64,000 nucleotides of DNA. It comes from Ganoderma boninense (taxonomy: Eukaryota > Basidiomycota > Agaricomycetes > Polyporales > Polyporaceae). The stretch lies in contig CM035304.1 of the NCBI GenBank assembly GCA_002900995.3, positions 3,419,612 through 3,483,611 of the forward strand. The letters are read 5' to 3'. Both the position numbers and the translations under genes were made by a program. The notes beneath the pieces are model-generated. The model searched no databases and was not told the DNA's origin. It saw only the letters and a list, made by a program, of their open reading frames with translations. Below, in pieces: positions 59,744 through 64,000 of this stretch; the stretch's first letter is position 1, and each line of letters begins with the position of its first letter.

Positions 59744-59934
59744 TGTAAGGATCGCTGGGGAGCAAGAGTGCGTTGCCCTTTGGTTCTCTTCTCCGCCACC
59801 TGAGCTCGTCGACAGCTGAGCGCTCCCCCTGGCGGCATTGACGATCCTTGGATCATTATCCGACCGCAATGGGTGATCAGCGCTCTGTCTCAACATTGGC
59901 ATGAAGCGCACTATTAACTCCGTGCTTTCCGCAG

Positions 59935-60668
59935 ATATATCTCAAGGATGGATCCATCCCGCACTCTGCATTTGTGGGCGGTCAAGATGCGCACGGAAAT
60001 GCGCTTTATGTTGCCCGTGCACCATACTTCCGGGTCAGTAGTCCATTCCTTTTCCTGTCAATAACCGAACGGGCTGACGTGTACTCCTTACATTAGGGTG
60101 GTATTCGTCAGTTCAACTCAGAAACTTTCTGTTTTACGGGCTATTCAATCATCTCATAGATCCGGGCAAGGCCTCTCCTCAATCTGGCAACGCCTTCATA
60201 AGCTTCGGTGGGAAGGAATTTAAGGTCCCGGTGCGTCCAGTTGTCAGGAATACCATTTTATACTACACTCGCGTAACAATTGTAGTTCACCTCGAACGTC
60301 GTCGAAGTGCTCGTAGGACATCAGTCGTCTGTTCGTGGGCTCCGATTTCCGGCCGCTTCTCCTTGGCCCAACTTGGCCGTGCTGTACCTGTTCCGTGAGT
60401 CGAATATGATTTGCAGTTAATATGGAGGCTTACTGGCAACATCCCTAGTGGTGGCAATGAAGCTGACAAGAGGGTCCTCTACGTGGTACGGGCAGCACTT
60501 CACAATGGTATCCACTGTGGCAAGGTGGAGTTGGGCGGCCATGGTAAGCCCATTCCGTTGGTTGCTCCTGTTCTCGATGGACAGCAACCATTCTTCAAAA
60601 CAGCCCACACTCCATGGGGCGGCCGCGAAGAGTTCACAAAAGATTATGAAGTTCTCGTTTATGCGTGA
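59935..60668 (+). CDS. DM9 (DUF3421) repeat protein, 5' end unresolved
   Basis: Exons encode tandem DM9 units: KDGSIPHSAFVGGQDAHGNA then LYVARAPYF; PGKASPQSGNAFISFGGKEF; VVEVLVGHQSSVRGLRFPAA; NIPSGGNEADKRVLYVVRAA with HCGKVELGGHGKPIPL; and a final FTKDYEVLVYA before TGA at 60,666. DM9 proteins in other organisms bind sugars or act as stress-responsive cytosolic proteins; the fungal role is unknown. I found no clear start codon; an ATG near 59,869 soon meets a stop. Phases between the second and third pieces are not proven, so it may be partial or decayed like its DUF2235 neighbour, which ends about 190 bp upstream on the same strand. Confidence 0.6.
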
Positions 60669-61313
60669 AGCGCTATGGCAGCTTGGCGGCGCCTTGGAGT
60701 TCCTTGTTCACGTGTTGTTGATAGAAATCGACCTGGTTTGCACCTTGGGTACATTAGATGCAGCTTCGTCAGAGAGACCGCACCTCGTTTAAGCCCCATG
60801 CATGTATTGTTTATTTTACTCAGGTGCGCATCGAAGTTCAACGTTCCATTTTCGCATTGGTGTCCTTTGGCGTGCCTTGGCAACTGTTATTCTTAAATGC
60901 CAACTCAAGCCAAGCTGAACCCTCAGGGAGAGCAACGCGCCATGGCACATCTGTTGGAAAAAACTAGCTCGGAACCGACTTGGTCGACATCCCAAGCAAA
61001 ACCATGGATGTATTCATTCCGTCTCGATACATAGATACATAGTCAGGACTTCGTCATAATCGTCGTACTCACAGAAAACAGTCGTGCAGCGTATCCGAGC
61101 GCAATAACGAAAGGCGAGGTAGCGTAGACACAGCTAAACTAGTAGTAGAGAGTAAGTGTTCTGGGCGAAACTGCATGGAAGCGGAAAGCGGGTAGCTATT
61201 GGAGTCGGGTGGGTAGCGAAGTAACAATGCAAGTCGGAGAAAGGTTGATACAAAGAGAAGCGATATGATCAACATAGAACGAATGAACGAAGACATGAAG
61301 AATGACATGTCTA
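60669..61313. other. Convergent spacer, DM9 gene / Bud4-like gene
   Basis: Both genes end here. ATACATAGATACATAG near 61,030 is a short simple repeat. Nothing else was recognised. Confidence 0.5.
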
Positions 61314-64000
61314 TCAGCTAGCTGTTGGCGGAGTGGACGACGGTCCAGCCGCATGCATCTGTGCTGCATGCTTAAGCTGCTCCTGTCGCTGGAAAAGCAA
61401 CTCTGCCCAAAGGGGATTTGGTGGTACTCGGCCGATGAGCGCCTTCAGAATGTTGACCCTTTTGTACCCAGACCAGATTAGCAGGAGGTCGACACAAATT
61501 CTACATTGAACTTACCAGTCGTCCTTCTCCTGCTCCGAATCTGCGATGAACGTGATGTGGTCGTTGTCAAACTTGAGTAGGAACCCATGTTGCCCGGCAC
61601 TAAACCCGTCATCGTCATCGTAGCTGTGTGTCGTCCCGCCTGATGCGGGACTCTGGATGGTCTCTCTGTTCCCGCAGTCGACCGCGGTCGCCTTCCGTAG
61701 ATCGATACTCGCGATCGCCCGCCTCGTTACGTCGTTATACGCGATCAGGCTCGATCCGAGGATCCTCAGATGTCGGCGACGCAAGACCTGCATAACGTTG
61801 ACAACTGAGCATTTTCAAACTGTTAGTTGAAATGGATGACGTACGTTGCAATCACCGCCCAACTGCGTCAAGGTGCCCTGCATGTAGCAAGATTTGTGCC
61901 ACCTCGTATGTGTCAGGCCACGATGACATTCCTCCAAGCTCTGAGGCAATTGCTCGGGCGAGATGCCAGGCAACGGTGGCAACCTGAAGATCTGCAGGAC
62001 CATTTCACCGACCTGCATCGCCTGCGCCGTGGACCCAACCTGAGTCTTCTGGCCGATGAGTGGGAAAGTCGTCTCCATGAGACGGGTGTCGCAATGGGCA
62101 GCAATGTCCTTGAACGAAATGAACGCGCGTGCAAGCGTGCCGTCGGGCTTGAGGTAACGCGCAAGGTTCTCCGGGGGTCGGAAAGCGGGAGCGGCAACCG
62201 GCGGAGGGGGAGGAGGCGGGACAGGCGAAGCCGCGCGCTGAAGTGTCTTGCCTTTCTTCGGAGAGCCGAATAGGAAGCTTCGTACGCCGCCACTCTTGGA
62301 GTGGGTGTTACTACTGCTACTACCTTTTGAAGCAGGGACTGGTAGAGGCTGTGGCGGTGGTCGTTGGACGGGTGGTTGGCACGCCTTGAACTGAGCGACG
62401 ATATGAGGTTCTCTTTTGACTTTGATCGTAAGCGTGAACTCCAATTTGCTGTGCTCAATCCTGTGGCCACCATTCGTTAGCAGGTTTCCACACAATGGGA
62501 ATTAAGGCACCCACAGCTCAAACTCCTGATCAATGGGGCAGTCGCGGCCAAGCAAAGAATCCGGTGTGGTCACGAAGTGAATACCGTTGTTCAAGGTGCA
62601 GGAGATGGTGGTAGGTTCCGCCGGGACTGGGACATCGAGACCTCTCAGACCGACGACTGCAGAAGCCAAATCAGCCGCTGCTATTGAGCACGCTCCGTGG
62701 CACACACCTTTGACGAAGACTTTGCCGTGGGCCTTGCCATTCTTCTGTTGTTCACGGAGCTCCCGAAGCTGCTTGGCATGCTCGTTCTGCGATCTCCCGT
62801 TAAGCTGACTGACATGACATTCAGCTGCTCCCGAAAACTCACCATATCAGATGGTCTTCTGATCGTACGCCACGCTTTTCCGGTATCGATCTCGCCATTC
62901 GTGCGAGGAGCATCTGCAGACGCGTATATCGTCTCTGTGTGCTCTCTCACTTGATACTTCTACAAAAAAGATCATTTAGCACACGTGTAGATTCAGAGAA
63001 AGACATGTAGAGAGCTTACAGTGCGCTTTGCACCACCTTCTCTCTTCTTCAACTCACGGTTGATTGTCGCCGCGAGCGGAGCATCGTCGTCCCTCATCGG
63101 CGACACATCAAGCATCCCATCATCCACCGAGCTCTTGACCCGCCTGTGCGCCGGACCTTGCGCAGGCGTCGATCGACCTGCAGCGGCGTGCATGGATGCC
63201 GGACGAGGCGGTACATAGACCTCGGGCGCGGGTGATCCTATCTCGCTGTCGTCCTCGAATTCCGCTCGCCTCTGCTCGCGTTTCTTCGCAAGGATAAGCT
63301 TTTCACGCGCACGACGCGCGTCCTTCGCGGGGAGCGGCGGAGGTGGCGGGGAGGGGGATGCAGAGGCCGCCGAGGGGAGGGAAGACGGGACAGCAGACTG
63401 GGGACGAGAATGTGGGGATGGTCGGAAGCTTAGATCAAGCCCCATGTCCATACCTATTCCACCCTCGTCGCGGACGATGTCTGGTAGCGAGAATGCGGCA
63501 GCTTTGACACCCTCGGTCACGGCCTCGACTTTGAAACTCCCGAAAGACCGGTCATGAGGCTCTCCCGCCTCACTTTCCGCGGCCGACAAGACAGACGTCT
63601 CGGTGTCCGCTGTCACAGATGTGTTCACGCTTGCGCCAACACCCGCACCATGCCCTATGTCCTCCATCAACCGGTCCAAGGCACTCACGTCTCCAAGGTG
63701 GACTCCACCGTGTAGGCTCTCGCTCCGACTATGGCGCTTAGCCCGCGCTGCGATCCCGACCCCAAGGCCCGCACTGACACTCATGCCCTCCTCGCCCAGG
63801 CCGAATCCATGCTCGAAATCGAGCTCCAGCCCAGCGAAGGCACGCTTCGCGTCCATCTTGGGGTCTGGCACGCTGGGGCCGCTCTCCACAGTGTCGATAG
63901 TGTGCGCTCGTTGGATGACGGAGGGTGAAAGACGAGGTGGGTCGATAGGTTGAGGCTCGGGGTCGATGGACATGACCCCATCATGAGTGGGATTCTGTCC
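61314..64000 (-). CDS. BUD4: Bud4 / anillin-like septum and polarity protein (5' end beyond window)
   Basis: Minus-strand exons read inward from the window edge. A long disordered region is rich in Ser, Pro and Asp (SPSPPPPPLPAKDARRAREK, EVYVPPRPASMH). An anillin-homology region follows (GKVFVKVVGLRGLDVPVP, TTISCTLNNGIHFVTTP, EHSKLEFTLTIKVKREPHIV), then a proline-rich insert (ASPVPPPPPPPVAAP) and a C-terminal PH domain (CYMQGTLTQLGGDC, RRRHLRILGSSLIAYND, HGFLLKFDNDHITFIADSEQ). The end reads DDWVNILKALIGRVPPNPLW with TGA at 61,314-61,316. Bud4/anillin proteins organise septins and the actomyosin ring at septation and budding sites. ATG codons near 63,973 are in frame, but the open frame reaches the edge, so more N-terminus may lie outside. 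Confidence 0.85.

Overview
The window reads as nuclear DNA of a filamentous basidiomycete, probably an Agaricomycete. Genes lie on both strands, are cut by many short introns (about 40-80 bp, GT-AG) and are GC-rich in coding parts. The gene families also fit: a chromodomain Ty3/gypsy element, FunK1-like kinases, DUF2235 and DM9 proteins, Spa2 and Bud4/anillin polarity proteins, and TTAGGG-type telomere repeats. I cannot name the species. Gene models were spliced by hand; where every exon phase closes I say so.

Layout. 1-2,690: two tandem kinase-like paralogs on the minus strand, the first cut by the window edge. 3,283-8,480: a decayed Ty3/gypsy chromovirus on the minus strand. 8,480-9,087: homopolymer-rich, poor-looking sequence running into a 100-N gap (9,088-9,187). 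9,188-9,484: telomere repeats fused to a truncated copy of the same LTR, which interrupts a reading frame (9,485-9,850). 10,389-11,071: a TA-flanked terminal-inverted-repeat element. 12,656-13,949: a secreted single-pass membrane protein. 15,442-19,528: Spa2. 20,043-22,393: a mitochondrial ABC1/UbiB kinase, divergent from an MBD4-like DNA glycosylase (to about 24,014). 24,923-25,864: a 271-aa orphan protein. 26,378-29,727: a dynamin-family GTPase. 30,089-35,308: a Drs2-type P4-ATPase flippase. 35,683-40,692: a 1,421-aa MCPH1-like BRCT protein with an N-terminal PIP box. 43,086-45,122: an unknown coiled-coil protein. 47,765-48,379: an unknown 184-aa protein. 50,376-52,068: a Pos5-like NAD kinase. 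53,000-53,937: the second copy of the orphan gene. 55,091-55,922: a short Trs65-like gene. 56,000-56,800: AT-rich repeats with a tRNA-derived SINE. 57,840-60,668: a DUF2235 pseudogene followed by DM9-repeat exons. 61,314 to the window end: a Bud4/anillin-like protein.

There is no operon logic; neighbours are mostly unrelated housekeeping genes. Two polarity/septum scaffolds (Spa2, Bud4) and two DNA-maintenance proteins (MBD4-like glycosylase, MCPH1-like BRCT protein) occur here. The most distinctive observations are the PIP box on a phase-consistent MCPH1-like gene, the telomere/LTR/gap junction, the duplicated orphan gene with mostly amino-acid-changing differences, and the CTTCG-rich inverted-repeat element. 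Several conserved genes carry isolated one-base frameshifts that look more like draft-assembly errors than true decay.
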